DNA from: Rhyacophila brunnea | Taxonomy: Eukaryota; Arthropoda; Insecta; Trichoptera; Rhyacophilidae | Direction: 5' to 3' | DNA: 64,000 bases | Assembly (NCBI GenBank): GCA_022495005.1 | Contig: JAGYXB010000521.1 | Coordinates: 109,326-173,325, forward strand | Notes under the pieces: model-generated | Database searches by the model: none | What the model was told of the DNA's origin: nothing | Seen by the model: the letters and a program-made list of their open reading frames with translations, nothing else | Translations under genes and position numbers: made by a program | Part shown: positions 34,480 through 46,382 of the stretch, piece after piece | Numbering within the stretch: position 1 is the first letter of the stretch | How the letters are laid out: each line of letters starts with the position of its first letter

Positions 34480-35395
34480 ACCGTCTTTTTGGCATAGCAA
34501 TCTCGATGTATTCTTATTTTAAATTTACACCAACATTAGCACCGCCATTCTAAAATGTACGAAACATCAAGTATGGAGTCAAGTCCAAATCTAATTATAA
34601 AGTTACACGTAATCGAACGGAGTGTTCTAATGGCGGCTACATAGCCTGAAAGATCTTTCAACAAACCAAACATTAAAGTGTAGAATTAACAAAAAAGTTT
34701 GTTGCTTTCAAAGCACGTAAACCTTGTGCAAGTTAATAGGAAGTACTCACTTGCATTATTATTACATCTACTGGAGTTACAAAATGAACAATTGGCACTA
34801 TACTTACTGACATAACCAATTAAAAATCCCGGTATCCCGAGATTGAAATTGCGTAAATCCTGGGATTACTTTACAAAAGATATTCGTCTTAAATAACGTA
34901 ATGTCTGTTTTGTAATTTTAAGAAATATGGTCGATATCATTAAATTATTCTTACTAAAATAAATGATACCATCACTAAATATAGGCAGACTTTAGAAACG
35001 CATGTAGCATCTGTCGTAATAGTCAATCATTTATATTGCACATATAATTCAAAATGTATGCAACATAAAAAAACCTATTTTTTTATTAGAAAATCAAATA
35101 AAATTCGACACTATATCTGTCTACAATAACATCTGGCTATCATAACTTGCGTTTTTCAATTCCGGCATTATTTAGTATATCATTAGCCGATTTCAGCTGC
35201 TTAACGGTATGCGGAAGCTAATTAACAAGAAGTTGTGATCGATAATTCTCGACAAATTATTGGAATCCTTTATAGTCGTTCTTTTTTTAAATTTCGAGAT
35301 TCTTATTTTCGTTTTTCCCAAACGTTATTAAAAAATCGTTGTCAATAATAATTATCGAGAAATTACAAGCTATAATTAGTATAACTAAGTTATAC
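34480..35395. other. No gene; AATCCCGG-type motifs near 34830
   Basis: AATCCCGGTATCCCGAG and AATCCTGGGATTAC at 34829-34870 resemble the iterated motif of the hAT element at 62555-63940. Similar AATCCCGG motifs recur near 36268-36325. They may be ends of a decayed relative of about 1.5 kb with later insertions, but TIRs and duplications are not evident. Confidence 0.3.
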
Positions 35396-35404
35396 TAATT
35401 ATAG

Positions 35405-35643
35405 CCCACGATGGCCGCGCGGCTGTAGCGTTGGCATATTGCGTCGTTGGTCCCAGGCTCGAATCCTGGGTCTGGCAAGTACACATATTGTTTTTTTTTT
35501 CAATTTGTGTATGAGTCAGAGTATGGACCTAATAGGTTGAGCAAGTGGCTGTCATCCATTTCTCGTAAAAAAAAAAGCAAAATCTGTCAATACAATACCT
35601 CCGCTCTGTGGAGGCCCATATGATCCTATTAGGATTGGACATG
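35405..35643 (+). repeat. tRNA-derived SINE TR3, copy 1
   Basis: Head GCGCGGCTGTAGCGTTGGCA (A box region) and GGCTCGAATCCTGGGTCTGG (B box) is followed by the body GTATGGACCTAATAGGTTG, CATCCATTTCTCGTAAAA, GGAGGCCCATATGATCC and TTAGGATTGGACATGGTC. A second copy lies inverted at 61168-61395. It is a tRNA-derived SINE of about 235 bp. Confidence 0.85.
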
Positions 35644-35699
35644 GTCGGAAAAAATTAATAACAAAGATAGGTTCTCAATCAATACAAAGTAAGTATCAA

Positions 35700-36040
35700 T
35701 ACATAAAATAAGTGTTAACAATTTTTAAAATAAAAATACAGATAAATTTGACTTAAATAAATAAAATAAGAAGATACATAAAATAAAGTAACAAAAATAA
35801 AAGTAGATGGAAGCACACAGAGTGAACTGTCGATAGACCATATCTTAAAAACTTATAAAACAACGTCCACCTAAATTCACTCTCATCTAAGTGGAATATA
35901 TCAATATCCAAAGCGATTTCATTAAACATGGTTATTGCTCTCCCAATTGGCATTACTAATGGCAGGTTAGTTCTGCACCTTAGGAGAACAAACAACGGAT
36001 GCCCTCGATTCCTAAGGTAGTCATCAGAGACACATAGTAT
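35700..36040 (-). pseudogene. LINE family E tail, copy 2
   Basis: Same 3' UTR (CATAAAATAAGTGTTAACAA) and the same protein end, RTNLPLVMPIGRAITMFNEI and DIDIFHLDESEFRWTLF, on the minus strand. Shorter than copy 1 at its 5' side. The (ATTTG)n tail is not preserved. Confidence 0.72.
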
Positions 36041-36044
36041 CTAA

Positions 36045-37900
36045 TATTATGTACAAAGTGATTTAATTTGCTATAGTTACATTGATTTTCTCATTATTTA
36101 GGGTAAACTGTTTTATTAGTAATTGATCTCTTTAACCATAATAATAGAGACGATAGCTTAAAGACTACTATAAAAACACATATTTATTTTAATTGCTTGA
36201 AATGTATTCGGTATAAAAACATATCATTAAAGCTTCCTTTGGAAAATTGTTTTTATTTTCATCAATCCCGGGTCTTCTGAATTCCAGAATCGCAATTGAA
36301 AACACTAATCCCGGTATTGCCATCCGTAACAGACACCTCATAAATCAGCGTTCACGCCTATTCATTTTTCATGACGTTCTAAATTTTCTCAAAAATTCAA
36401 ACGAGCAGAAAATAAAAAGAACGTCAAACATAAATGCCCATACACTAGAGTTATTGTCGTGTAGATTTTACTGACAGTTATGAAGGTTAAATGTGTGGGC
36501 CGCTATAGTATGTAGCCATTGGCGTACTAAGCAACCAATCCGCTCCTGAGAGCAACGCGTACTGTAATAAAAGCGATCGATTATACAATTAGGAGGGAAA
36601 AATTAACCGAGCAGAGGCGGCGTTGCGGAGCGTAGAAAAGTGACGGGAATTCTCAGTGGCGTGCACAGTGTAACTTGTTAAGAAAATACTTTATGGAAAT
36701 ATTTCTCGTTTTACTGCTTTAATAAACAGCAGACTGGTTTATAACGTCGATTTTGTGGTAGCTAGTTTAAACTTGTCATGAATATTCTGCGTTCCCTACA
36801 TTTTAGTATGATGGCATATAATGTTTATTGCTCGGATAATAACACTGTTTTATTATTGTTTATCACTATGCAATATTTCATATTATCAAACAAACTTGGG
36901 TCATAAATCTTTCAGGTAACGCGCAATAAAATATCACCCTAAATTTACCTTTACCTACCTCTGATATGAGAAGGACTGTATTAGATTTATTGCATTGTAA
37001 ATGCTGTATTCGCAAGGGAATGGTCAAATGTCCAAAACTAGCCAAAGTGAATTATATTCACTATTTTGTTTTGACATTTAATGTTTATCGAATGGGAAAT
37101 AGCGCAATGTTGGTTTGCTGTATTGATTTGGCGACAAATTATGAAAATACACAAAGAATAAGGTTTGGTGAAATTAATTTTTTGTTTATTATTTACAAAC
37201 TAGAAGTACCAGGTCTCGCTAGGTCTTGCAGACAGCTTGGCGTCCTAACGACATGGTAGTGTAGTTTAATAATATAATTGTGAAATAAATCTAAAAAATA
37301 TATTGGCGTGAACTTTCACTCACCTCAAACAGTTTGATATTTCGCTGATATGTCACTTTAACGATTTGCAAGTCATTACTGATAATGTAAATTAGGGATC
37401 GTATGCGTAGTCATTTAGCTATTCGGGATTTCAGCCTTTATCGTGTCGTTCAATACCACCATAGGCTGCTGGGTCTTGTTACTAGTAGATGGTAACCGTT
37501 TATTGTAAATAATATTTATTTTATCATATTTAATAGTGCATAATAAACAATACTATAGACTAACCACCTCATATATGCATATAATAGGATATAATATATA
37601 TTATGTAACTGAAGCTAAAAAAAATAGTAGTTAAATTAATGATTAAAATATAATCTGTAACATACAATTATCGCCCGCATCTGTGAAAAACCGCAAGCGT
37701 ATCACAATTTTAGATTTTCTTAATCAGTTAATTCTTGTACAGAATCAAAAATATTCACTGTCGAAAAGTGAAAAAGTATCTCAAAACAGCTGACAAAGAT
37801 AATGGCTATTATTATATAATGCGCCGATATATGTATTAATTTTTGTGGTTGCTGATTCAACCACATTAAAAACGTGACAGACTCGTCATCTAGTTTAATA
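36045..37900. other. No gene; possible hAT ends near 36510-36660
   Basis: CATTGGCGTACTAAGC (36518) and CAGTGGCGTGCACAGTG (36654) are hAT-like end sequences, and 36480-36670 is GC-richer. A 97-codon plus frame at 36966-37259 is unrecognised. The rest is AT-rich. Confidence 0.3.
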
Positions 37901-37908
37901 CTAAATAA

Positions 37909-38430
37909 TTACAAGGTAAAAAGAACTTTTTAAATACCATGTTTTTAATTCTGTTGAATCATATAAACTTGAAAATTCTATGTATTAATAAATACTTTTG
38001 TTGTACTTGATAGAAAAACAGAATAAATATAGAATACTGAAATGTCATTTTGACATTTCATATTGATTTCATTTATTTATTTCTGAATAAATAAATAAAT
38101 AAATTTCCATGGTAACGCACGTATATATTAATAATTTAGTTGCTACGACTCACTTAGCAACCAATAATAGTATTTTACTTTTAACGGATTTATTCCAAAA
38201 TAACTTTCCATACTAAAGAGAATTAACTGAAAATGAATTCAATTCTGCTTAAAGATGGCTAAAAGTATTAAAAGAATGCTTTGTCATCGTGTTCTGATAT
38301 ATTCTAAAAGTTTCAATTGTCTTTCTAGTCGGTAAGTTAGTTAAAAATCGATAGCAAGATTTGGACAAACAAGAAAAAATTTGTACTGGACAAACAAGAA
38401 TACGAGCTAATAAAAGCGTGGTAAAATCTC
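37909..38430 (+). repeat. Unclassified repeat K, copy A
   Basis: Order of shared blocks: ACAAGGTAAAAAGAACTTTT, TTGAATCATATAAACTTGA, GAAATGTCATTTTGACATTT, GGTAACGCACGTATATATTA, AGCAACCAATAATAG, TTAACTGAAAATGAATTCAA, AAAGATGGCTAAAAGTATTA, CATCGTGTTCTGATATATTC, GTTAGTTAAAAATCGAT, GGACAAACAAGAATACGAGC. An (AAAT)n microsatellite is inserted at 38084. Four other copies lie at 38808, 52297, 56863 and 61478. Confidence 0.85.
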
Positions 38431-38444
38431 TAGACTTCAAAGTT

Positions 38445-38640
38445 TTAACCGAAACTCTTTGCTTCGGATATATTTGCAGCGGTGATAAATACGATTTATC
38501 ACAACGCATCGTACAGGGAAAGATAAAAGGCAGCAGAATGCTTTTTTGGCTACAAAACTTGATAAATTGGTTTAACGTTCGGGGTGTTAGAGAATTAATG
38601 CGACTGTCACGCGATGAGAAGATGTACCTACTGCAATTTG
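38445..38640 (+). pseudogene. LINE family C tail fragment
   Basis: Plus-strand frame reads CFGYICSGDKYDLSQRIVQG, then KIKGSRMLFWLQNLINWFNV, RELMRLSRDEKM. This is the C-terminal GDKY..L..I.QGKI.G.R...WL.NL..W block of LINE C, also seen at 18900-19090, but the RGRRR part is changed. It directly follows repeat K copy A with no clear boundary sequence. Confidence 0.7.
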
Positions 38641-38807
38641 GTCATCGACCTTTTGTAAAGACAGGATTGCAAGAAAACTTTAAATTTGAAAAGGGTACTA
38701 TATTACTTATATATATGTATTATGTATGCTTTAAAAAAAAAAATATAATTATTGGGCATAAACATACCATGAAACCGTCTCAGGAATACATGTATATCTA
38801 TATTATA

Positions 38808-39235
38808 AATAATTACAAGATAAAAATAACTTTTTATATACAACGTTTTTAAATTTTCTGTTGAATCATATAAACTTGACTTGAATAGCTTAAACGATCA
38901 AAAAATATGTACTTGATAGAAATAATACTGGAATTTCATATTGATTTCAATAGTAACGCACGTATATATTAATAATTTAGTTGCTAGGACCCCAGACCCC
39001 CAGCAACCAACCATAATGGTGTCGAAATAACTTTTCATACAAAACATAATTAACTGAAAATGAATTCAATTCTACTTAAAGATGGCTAAAAGTATTAAGA
39101 AAATGCATTGGCATCGTGTTCTGGTATATTTTAAAAGTTTAAAATGTCTATCTAGTCGGGAAGTTAGTTAAAAATTGATTGCAAGATTTTTACCGGACAA
39201 ATAAGAATACGAACTAAGAAAAACGTTGTAAACTA
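38808..39235 (+). repeat. Unclassified repeat K, copy B
   Basis: Same block order as copy A, from ATAATTACAAGATAAAAATA to AAAAACGTTGTAAAC, without the (AAAT)n insertion. TACAACGTTTTTA near the start and TAAAAACGTTGTA-type sequence at the end (best in copy C) are inverted, which suggests short terminal inverted repeats. Confidence 0.85.
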
Positions 39236-39439
39236 CTATGTTTTCAACCCGGCATATGACAGATGTTTCATCAAATCTCATTCGGCCCAACATTGTTTCT
39301 AAAAAATCTTGTTTTTATGTTTCTAATGTTGTTTTTCTCAATAAATGATGTTGAATTCGTAGATATTGGAATAATTGCATACAAAATTACTTTATGAAAT
39401 GAGTAATAGTCAAAATGAGTTAGTTCCAGTAATACTAGA

Positions 39440-39590
39440 AAATCAAGGAAAGATCAACGTTAAAACGTAGCTTGATTGATATGAGTGCAGCTCCAGTGAA
39501 CTATTCCAGGTAGCAGACGATAAGATAAAGATCGCTCTGATAGTAGTCGACTCCCAACAAGGAATGATACAAGAAGATGATATTGTGCTT
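39440..39590 (+). pseudogene. LINE family C tail fragment, strongly decayed
   Basis: CAAGGAAAGATCAACG, GAGTGCAGCTCCAGTGAACT, TTCCAGGTAGCAGACGATAA and GATAAAGATCGCTCTGATAG match the tail at 60230-60415 at nucleotide level. GAAGATGAT remains of the GAAGAA tail. Stops are present in all frames. Confidence 0.7.
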
Positions 39591-41135
39591 AAAAGCTATT
39601 TTGAATGATTCATAATATATAATTTAAAAAGCTACCTTATCGCAAATGTAATATAAGTTTATTCAAAGATATTTCTAATAGATACTAGTTGAGCCAAATA
39701 TGGCGGCCGTCATTCCTTATTTCCCCACCTACCTCATACCCTTATTTATTATTGTTACAAGACCAGACGACGAGCAATTACGGGTCATCAATCGACCGTG
39801 ATTGAATAACAGTCAGTTACCTCATGACAACGTGTGCATGTTCGCCTGTTAACGCTAAACCATAGTTTATTGATTAATTCAATTTATACAAACTGATTCA
39901 GAACTTGTTCGTGAGCCACGGCCGGGCCAGCTTGATATAGTGTGACCGTCATCCAAGCGATACTTCTGAATATCTGGCAAGCCGTGATACCGGCTCTCAT
40001 CATTCATACAACCTATCATCATAATTCATCAACCTCATATATTATCATCCATCAATGGTGTACCGTCAAGTGCCGCGCACCAGGTATCCCAACAAACAAT
40101 ACCGCGCTAGTGATCGAGCAATCAGACCACGGAGCCAACATCAACATCATAAAAGGTCAATATCTGGCATCCTGTTTACCCCCCTCCCCCTCTAGATGCG
40201 GAATCCACAAGCATCCTTCAAAAGTACAATCCACTGCTAAAAGCGCCACCAGATACAAATGTTGCTAAGGCTATTACAAGTTACCCATACATTTTGTGAC
40301 ATGAGACATGAATAAATCTTGTAATAATTGAATTTAAAAAGGTGAAAAATCTTTCTTAATTATAACAAACTTAATAGAGAAACATTATTTTTACTCTAAA
40401 TATTTGCATAACGTTATTAAATTATAACGAAAAACGCCATATTCAAAAGATATTCGTATGATGTATTGCTAATATAATCTAAACTTCCCTTATGTAGATA
40501 TAAAGTAGAAACCATCCCTTAGGAATTTGTAGCTATTTTGCATAGTAAGTAATTACAGTGTGCATTTATTATACTGGGACAATTTAATGGATGAGCTTTA
40601 TTAGAAAAAGCAACATAATAATATATTATAATATGAACCAACCAGTAGAAGTGATTCGCCACTATTATTATTACTGTAGGTAATATTCCGGGCTATTTAA
40701 TGGCATTATTTTTTCATAGTACACTTACGTACTTTGAATATAGTTTCAAAGTAAATATCAGTTTGTTTTCTTGCCCATTATAAAGGAAAACAAAACCCAC
40801 TTTCTGGTTATTTATGACTTACAAACAACTGCGATAAAATTATGTGGCAGTGAAAACTTACATGAACTTATATCGTTTTACATTTCCTTGTTTGCCTATA
40901 ACATTAAGTATATGAAAATAATCACAATCTACTTTTTACATTGGGAATTTTCTTGTTCTACAATGATACAACCAAAAGATGATAAAATATAATATTACCA
41001 AGACGAGAATGAAGAATAGTTTCCGTTCTGAAACAGAGGTTCATAGTCTACAGAGTCATTTCCCAAAATTTGGGTCGATTACCATATTGCGATTTTTTTA
41101 ACAACTGCAATATTTTGAAAATAATAACATGGTAA
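39591..41135. other. No gene; GC-richer island 39690-40300
   Basis: 39690-40300 is clearly richer in G/C than its surroundings. It begins with TGTTACAAGACCAGACGACG-like sequence at about 39753 and ends with ACATGAATAAATCTTGTAAT at about 40310, which could be an LTR with its polyadenylation signal. A 108-codon plus frame (39942-40268), rich in Ile, His and Ser, is unrecognised. The rest is plain AT-rich DNA. Confidence 0.3.
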
Positions 41136-41139
41136 GTTT

Positions 41140-41510
41140 TTCAAATTAAAATTCAATTTTATTTATTTTACATATAATGAAGTTCACGACATGACATAAA
41201 AATGACATAATTAATTTAAGTACATGGAAGCACACACAGTGTACTTGGTTGTTTGACCCTATCTTAAAAACTTACAAAAAAACGTCCACCTAAATTCACC
41301 CTCACGTAAGTGGAATATATCCATATCCGAAGTGATCTGATTAAACATAGTTATTGCCCTCCCAATTGGCATTACTAATGGCAGGTTAGTTCTGCACCTT
41401 GGAATTATCATAGACACACAAGCCAATACCACAAGAGTTTCCACTTACGCCGCGTATAAGTCGGAAAAAATATGTAGCTAAATAAAGATCTCATCTTATT
41501 CTCTTCAGTA
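41140..41510 (-). pseudogene. LINE family E tail, copy 3
   Basis: Minus frame 41259-41444 ends RCRTNLPLVMPIGRAITMFN, then MDIFHLREGEFRWTFF. The 3' UTR reads TTTATTTTACATATAATGAA on plus at about 41160. It is 5'-truncated and has internal deletions relative to copy 1. Confidence 0.72.
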
Positions 41511-41839
41511 TTTAAGCATGTACAGTCTACGGTATGTACTAGTATCATTTTAGAATCCTTTTGAGTCACTGTGCGTCAAAAGTAATAGCTTCTTGATATT
41601 CAAAATTCACTAAAACCTATAATAGCAACAGCAACTCCCTACATACTATATTTATCTATGACTATCTGGCAATATCATCGTATGTATATTTTATGAATAA
41701 ATGAAGTCTAGAGATAGTGCTAGTCTCCATTTCTTGATGATATTTAAGCCACGGAGCAAGTCATAGAGTACTGAAATTTATATAATATTATTTTCTTTGG
41801 AAAAGGTTCAGCCTGTCCTGCGGAACTGGAAGCTTGTTG

Positions 41840-41985
41840 AGTAGTTATGAGATTTTGTTTGACAACACACCACGAAATTACCAATGACAGTAGTGGTACA
41901 ATCACAGATATATCCAGACTTAGAAAATCATAATATATTATGACCTCACTAGGAACTGAACCCATCACCAGTGTCTCGCATATTG
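41840..41985 (-). repeat. tRNA-derived SINE TR2, decayed
   Basis: Plus-strand CAATCACAGATATATCCAGA, ATAATATATTATGACCTCAC and GGAACTGAACCCATCACC match the body and decayed B box of TR2. The A box part is lost in CATATTGCAATAATT. Identity is low. Confidence 0.45.
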
Positions 41986-42079
41986 CAATAATTAATCATC
42001 TACATGTGCGAAAGCGTCTAAAAGTGAGTGTTATAATATAATATTTCACTCGATTTATGTACTATTTTTAATGGACCAT

Positions 42080-42166
42080 TTTTTGTATTTAACGAATAAT
42101 TCACCAGATTTTGAGAATGTAACATTCCATATATTGAACATACATAACTTGAAAATACCTCAGATA
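42080..42166 (-). repeat. tRNA-containing repeat TR1 tail, left flank of E2
   Basis: AACGAATAATTCACCAGATT, ATGTAACATTCC and ACATACATAACTTGAAAAT is the TR1 tail. It stops at CCTCAGATA where transposon E2 begins and resumes after E2 at 45050 with TATACCCACTAGAAAAAAT. The undisturbed order CCTCAGATATACCC is found (inverted) at 45113-45126. Confidence 0.75.
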
Positions 42167-42980
42167 TTGAAGCGCCTAGTTTCAAATCCCCCTAAAATGG
42201 TTTTTGAAAAATTTTGAGTTATGTATGTATTTAGATGGATATTTTTGTTGCATATAATATGATGGCCAAAGATTGAACTTTAAAAAACGCCAAAAACCGT
42301 CAATACGTATGATCAAAAATTAGAGTAAATTTTAAAACCCGCTAAAATGGTTGGGTGTGCTTTTCAAATACCCCTAAAATGGAAAGACAAAATACTCTTT
42401 AGATTGTAACGAATTCAAAAAATAAATACATAACGTCGGTCTATCTTGTAAACCTCGTAAATCCCGTTTTGGTCAAAAATGAGATTTTGAGCGAATACGT
42501 TAGAATGGTTGAATATCTACGAATGTGTTAAACTCTTATATCCATATCTCGTTTAATAATTTCAAAAATCAATCCACAAAAACCTCGTAAATCGCGTCCA
42601 TACAACAATAAAATTTGCAAACCTCGTAAATACCGTAATCCCGCCATTTCGTATGGAGAACTGCCACAGTGTCTTGAGTATTACATTAACTTCGTCTTGT
42701 TTCGTTATACAACTATACTTTGGGTATCATATTACGAGAGGAATTAATTTATATTGATACAATATAGATTAAATATTAAGGTAAGCGTTTTATTTATAAT
42801 GATTTCCCATAATATGCACACAATGTTACATTTACAATAGAACGTTTTTTTCAGGATAGAATTTCATGACATGCATATTTAATGATGTTTGGTTGTTTTC
42901 AATGGTTTTTAGTTTATTAGCACATACAATTAGAAAAGAAAACAAATCAAATTACATTCAAGTACCCACTTACTACGTGA

Positions 42981-44512
42981 ATGCAAAATTTACAAAGTTT
43001 AATCTGTTTTCAGATGTCATGGGCTCAAAAAATTATGGGCATGCTACAAATAAAAAATAACACAATTGAAACAACTGCTGCTAAGGAAGGAAATAATATA
43101 GAAATAATCCCAAGGGAATATTATGAGACCATACATATTATTCCATTATCATCGCCATATGAGGTCATTTCTAGCGATGACAATGTTTTAATGAATGATT
43201 CACAACACGAAGCTTCTTACAATATAAGTGTGAGACCCCAACTAGCAAAATTATCAGGAAATAATATAATCGAGACTATTGACAGATCTTCAAACTATGA
43301 AAATCTCGTGAAAAAGCCATTATTTAGTTCCTTATTCCAATACTGATGATTCGTTACAGGAAATCAGTACGGACACTTAAAGGAAAAGGAGGAAAAAAAA
43401 TGAATGCAAGGCAGATAAGTCCGAGTGGAAAAGTGAAAAAAAGAAGGCAAATATAGAAAGAGGTGAGCAATATTTCGGAAGGAAAAAAACAGAACATGCA
43501 TGGGAGCATGTTCTGTTAAGCATCAAAAAAGTTTTTGCCATCTCTATCGGAAACAGATAGAAGAGAACTAATCCTATATAGCGATGGTTGTACATATCAA
43601 AATTGAAATTCGACGATGGAAAATTCACTATTGAATATTGCAATTATGAATGATATTAGGATATTAGAAAAAGGACACACCCAAATGCCAGTTGATTCAA
43701 TGCATTCTACCATTGAAAGGTATCTGAAAAAAAAACAGGATATAAATGTTCCTGCGGAATAAATGCCGTAATGCTCGAAAGAAACCAGAGCCATATTATA
43801 GTGAATATCTATATCACAACGATTTCAACAAATTTGACTTTAAATTTATCAAAAGTGTTCGTCCTGGAAAAAAAGTTGGTAATCCGGTTGTCACTGATAT
43901 AAGGGCATCATTATATGAACCAAATGGCACTATACAGTATAAATTAAGATTTTCAGATGTTTGGAGTGTATTGCCTCCAATGACATTAATATGGACGAAG
44001 CATCTGGGAATAAAAATGACACTCACTTTTTTGTCGGGTCTGCCGAATGGCATAATCTGTTCTAACGCCATTACAATAAAGGTGATATTGCTATAAATTC
44101 CTGATGCTTTTTGTCGGGTCTGCCGAACGGTTTGGTTCAAACGGGTTCGCTCAAATAAACATTGACACTAGAAACACTGTTCTAACGCCATTACAATAAA
44201 GGTGATATTGCTATCAATTCCGATGCGTGATATCGCATAATGGAAATTGCGTGACGTCTACCTATACATGTGCGAATGTCGCTGTGCGTGAATTTACTTG
44301 CTAGCTACTGTATTGAGTGCGTTGTCCATTAATAATGTCATTGATTGCCTCACAGAAAGGACAAGGACGTCACACCTAAAAAGTTTGCTGACCTTTCACC
44401 TCTACATGCCAGTCGTCTTAAAATCAAACCAAGGAAACATCATGATCTGCAAGAACTGAAGACTGTTTTGTCGAAAAATTTTCACGATTACTACGATAAT
44501 CTACCACATTAA
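42981..44512 (+). pseudogene. E2 transposase-like protein, broken and internally deleted
   Basis: Plus-strand fragments in changing frames. 42981-43346 is an open acidic N-terminal frame. 43421-43489 reads KSEWKSEKKKANIERGEQYF, the same W..K..G..Y motif as in E3. 43577-43600 reads YSDGCTYQN, followed by a stop. 43667-43720 reads KGHTQMPVDSMHSTIER. 43770-43980 has ARKKPEPYYSEYLYHNDF and SVRPGKKVGNPVVTDIRAS, then DGTI-like and LPP. 44402-44510 ends LKIKPRKHHDLQELKTVLSK..YYDNLP. I recognise this as a family of uncharacterised arthropod proteins with a probable RNase H-like (DDE) core: YSD..C..QN and GHTQ..DS.H..IE are its usual core motifs. The part between the N-terminal motif and YSDGC is deleted. 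At least two frameshifts. Catalytic role is inferred, not shown. Confidence 0.75.
44030..44225 (+). repeat. Duplicated segment inside E2
   Basis: TTTTGTCGGGTCTGCCGAA occurs at 44030 and 44109, and TGTTCTAACGCCATTACAAT with the following 20 bp at 44058 and 44178. The second unit has about 45 bp of extra sequence (GGTTTGGTTCAAACGGG..) in place of a short CATAATC. This is an imperfect local duplication within the decayed gene. Confidence 0.8.
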
Positions 44513-45049
44513 AAAAAAATAACATGTTCATTTATTATTTTTTTTAAATATACCTATATAAGTAAAATTGTTAATAAGTTTAAACATTACATTTGATATT
44601 TTTGTAAACTATACAATGTGTCTTAATTTGCAATTGTCTTAAACAGTACTCGTTTTTATGACTGAAAACCTTCTAAATCCATCAAAAGGCAAAATACACT
44701 AAGTATGAAAACCTCATAAATCCAAAAAAGGCTATTTTTAATAAGTATAATGAAAATTTATTAAAAATAATTACTGAATACAGTTGCTGATTTAAAAAGT
44801 AACCAAATGGATTTTTGAAATTTCGAAATTCCATTTAAAACCAAAATTAGACAGTTTTTATTGTCTCCTGAACAATTAGTTGATTTGGATTTACGAGGTT
44901 TACAAGATAGACCGACGATAAAGTAAACAGATTTAATGGATAACATGAGTTTTTCTAATTTTTCTCAAAACTACCTATAATCGTTTTTCTTATTTTTTTC
45001 AGAACTACCTAAAATCGTTTTAGGGGCTTTTGAAACTAGGGGCTTCAAT

Positions 45050-45430
45050 TATACCCACTAGAAAAAATCCCGTCGAGCATTTTATTTTTTTCAAATAAGA
45101 TTTTTTTCTATTGGGTATATCTGAGGTGTTTTCCAGTTATGTATGTCCTTTTTACTATTTATATACGTGTTCCATTTGAATGAAGTAGACGTTAAATTTT
45201 ATTCTAATTTTTAAAGTCTTGTTATAAAATATTTAAAATTAATATAGGCACATGTCTCGGTGATTTTTTCTATATATCTGAGGTGTTTTCAAGTTATTTA
45301 TCTTCTATGTACTATTTATATAGGTACGTGTTGCATTTGAATGAGGTAGATATTAATGTTAAATTTTATACTCATTTTTGTTATAAAATATTTAAAATTA
45401 ATACAGGCAAAATATGTCTCTGAATTTAGC
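45050..45430 (+). repeat. TR1 remnant right of E2 and a 159-bp tandem duplication
   Basis: The TR1 sequence resumes (TATACCCACTAGAAAAAATC), then turns into an oppositely oriented tail at about 45085. From TCTGAGGTGTTTTC at 45119 the sequence repeats at 45278 with period 159 bp: the blocks GTGTT(C/G)CATTTGAATGA and TTATAAAATATTTAAAATTAA occur in both units. Confidence 0.7.
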
Positions 45431-45965
45431 TATGGTGCGTATTTTATGTGGAGCTTAATTTTCAGAACAAAATTATATGTCAGCAATAATTTTATTGGTA
45501 AATATGTTTACGCTGAGCCCCCTTAATATTTTTGATAACGTATTTTAGGCTTAGACCGTTCGAATTGGGCCTATCCTGCCGTAAAGTTTTCAATAAATCG
45601 TTTTGCGTAAACTTTTTCAATTATTCTCCATAATACACTACGCGAACTAACTACGCTCTCCCAAAAGAGTAATCTCACAATATTTATGGTAACTGCTATT
45701 GCGGGACAAACACTGTTTGTCTTACTTACATAAACTTTCGGTTTATAGGATTCTGCTCATTTTGTTTGGCCCGGGAACATTGACTGCCAATAATATGTTA
45801 CACCAAATTAACGATGGAATGAGTTTTATACAAGTCTTAATATTCGTATCTCATCAATTTAATAATACCGAGAATTCTAACGCAAATAAGCGCAAGTGAC
45901 AAATTACAAGCTTACAAGAGAGCACTATAAAATAAAAATAAATCTTCATATTATGGGTATCAGTG
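45431..45965. other. No recognisable gene
   Basis: A 66-codon plus frame at 45699-45899 is unrecognised. Otherwise plain sequence. Confidence 0.35.
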
Positions 45966-46382
45966 GTGAAGGGTGGAGTTAGGCTGTTAAGATCCACCAT
46001 AAATAGTGCACAATAAAGTTTATCAGTCATACGTTTTTGTTTTCATTGAAATAAGATTACAATTATTTACAGATTGTGTTGAGTAGTTTTTAAAATTCAA
46101 TTAAACCCTGCGAAAACAATGCCATAATAGATAGTAGTAAAAAAAATACTCGTATATCTATAAATATCCAAAATTATTCAATTAAGTCATACATAACTTT
46201 GGATATTTCAAAAACATTTATCTATTGTAGTTTGGATTAGGCAGGGCTTATTGAATTTAAAAAATGAACCAACGATATGTAATATGTATTATTAATCCAA
46301 CGAGAACTAATAAGTATGAATGAAAAAGTGTGCACAATTTAGTCGTATCGCCCAAAGTATACCAAAACTATTATGGTTTGGT

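Larger units (their letters stand above)
42167..45049 (+). mobile_element. DNA transposon E2, TIRs (A)TTGAAGC(G/C)CCTAG, TA target site
   Basis: The left end TTGAAGCGCCTAGTTTCAAA and the right end, inverted, ATTGAAGCCCCTAGTTTCAA, are flanked by TA (42165-42166, 45050-45051). The left end lacks the first A. Subterminal DNA carries repeated CC(C/G)CTAAAATGG and AAACCTCGTAAATCCCG variants: about 42190, 42340, 42369, 42452, 42580 and 42618 on the left, and 44658, 44709, 44887 (inverted) and 45008 on the right. The interior holds a broken transposase-like gene. 2883 bp. Confidence 0.88.

Noticed and set aside
38361..38852. 163-codon ORF as a gene
   Set aside because: It joins the end of repeat K, a LINE C tail block and AT-rich DNA; the middle part is plainly reverse-transcriptase tail.
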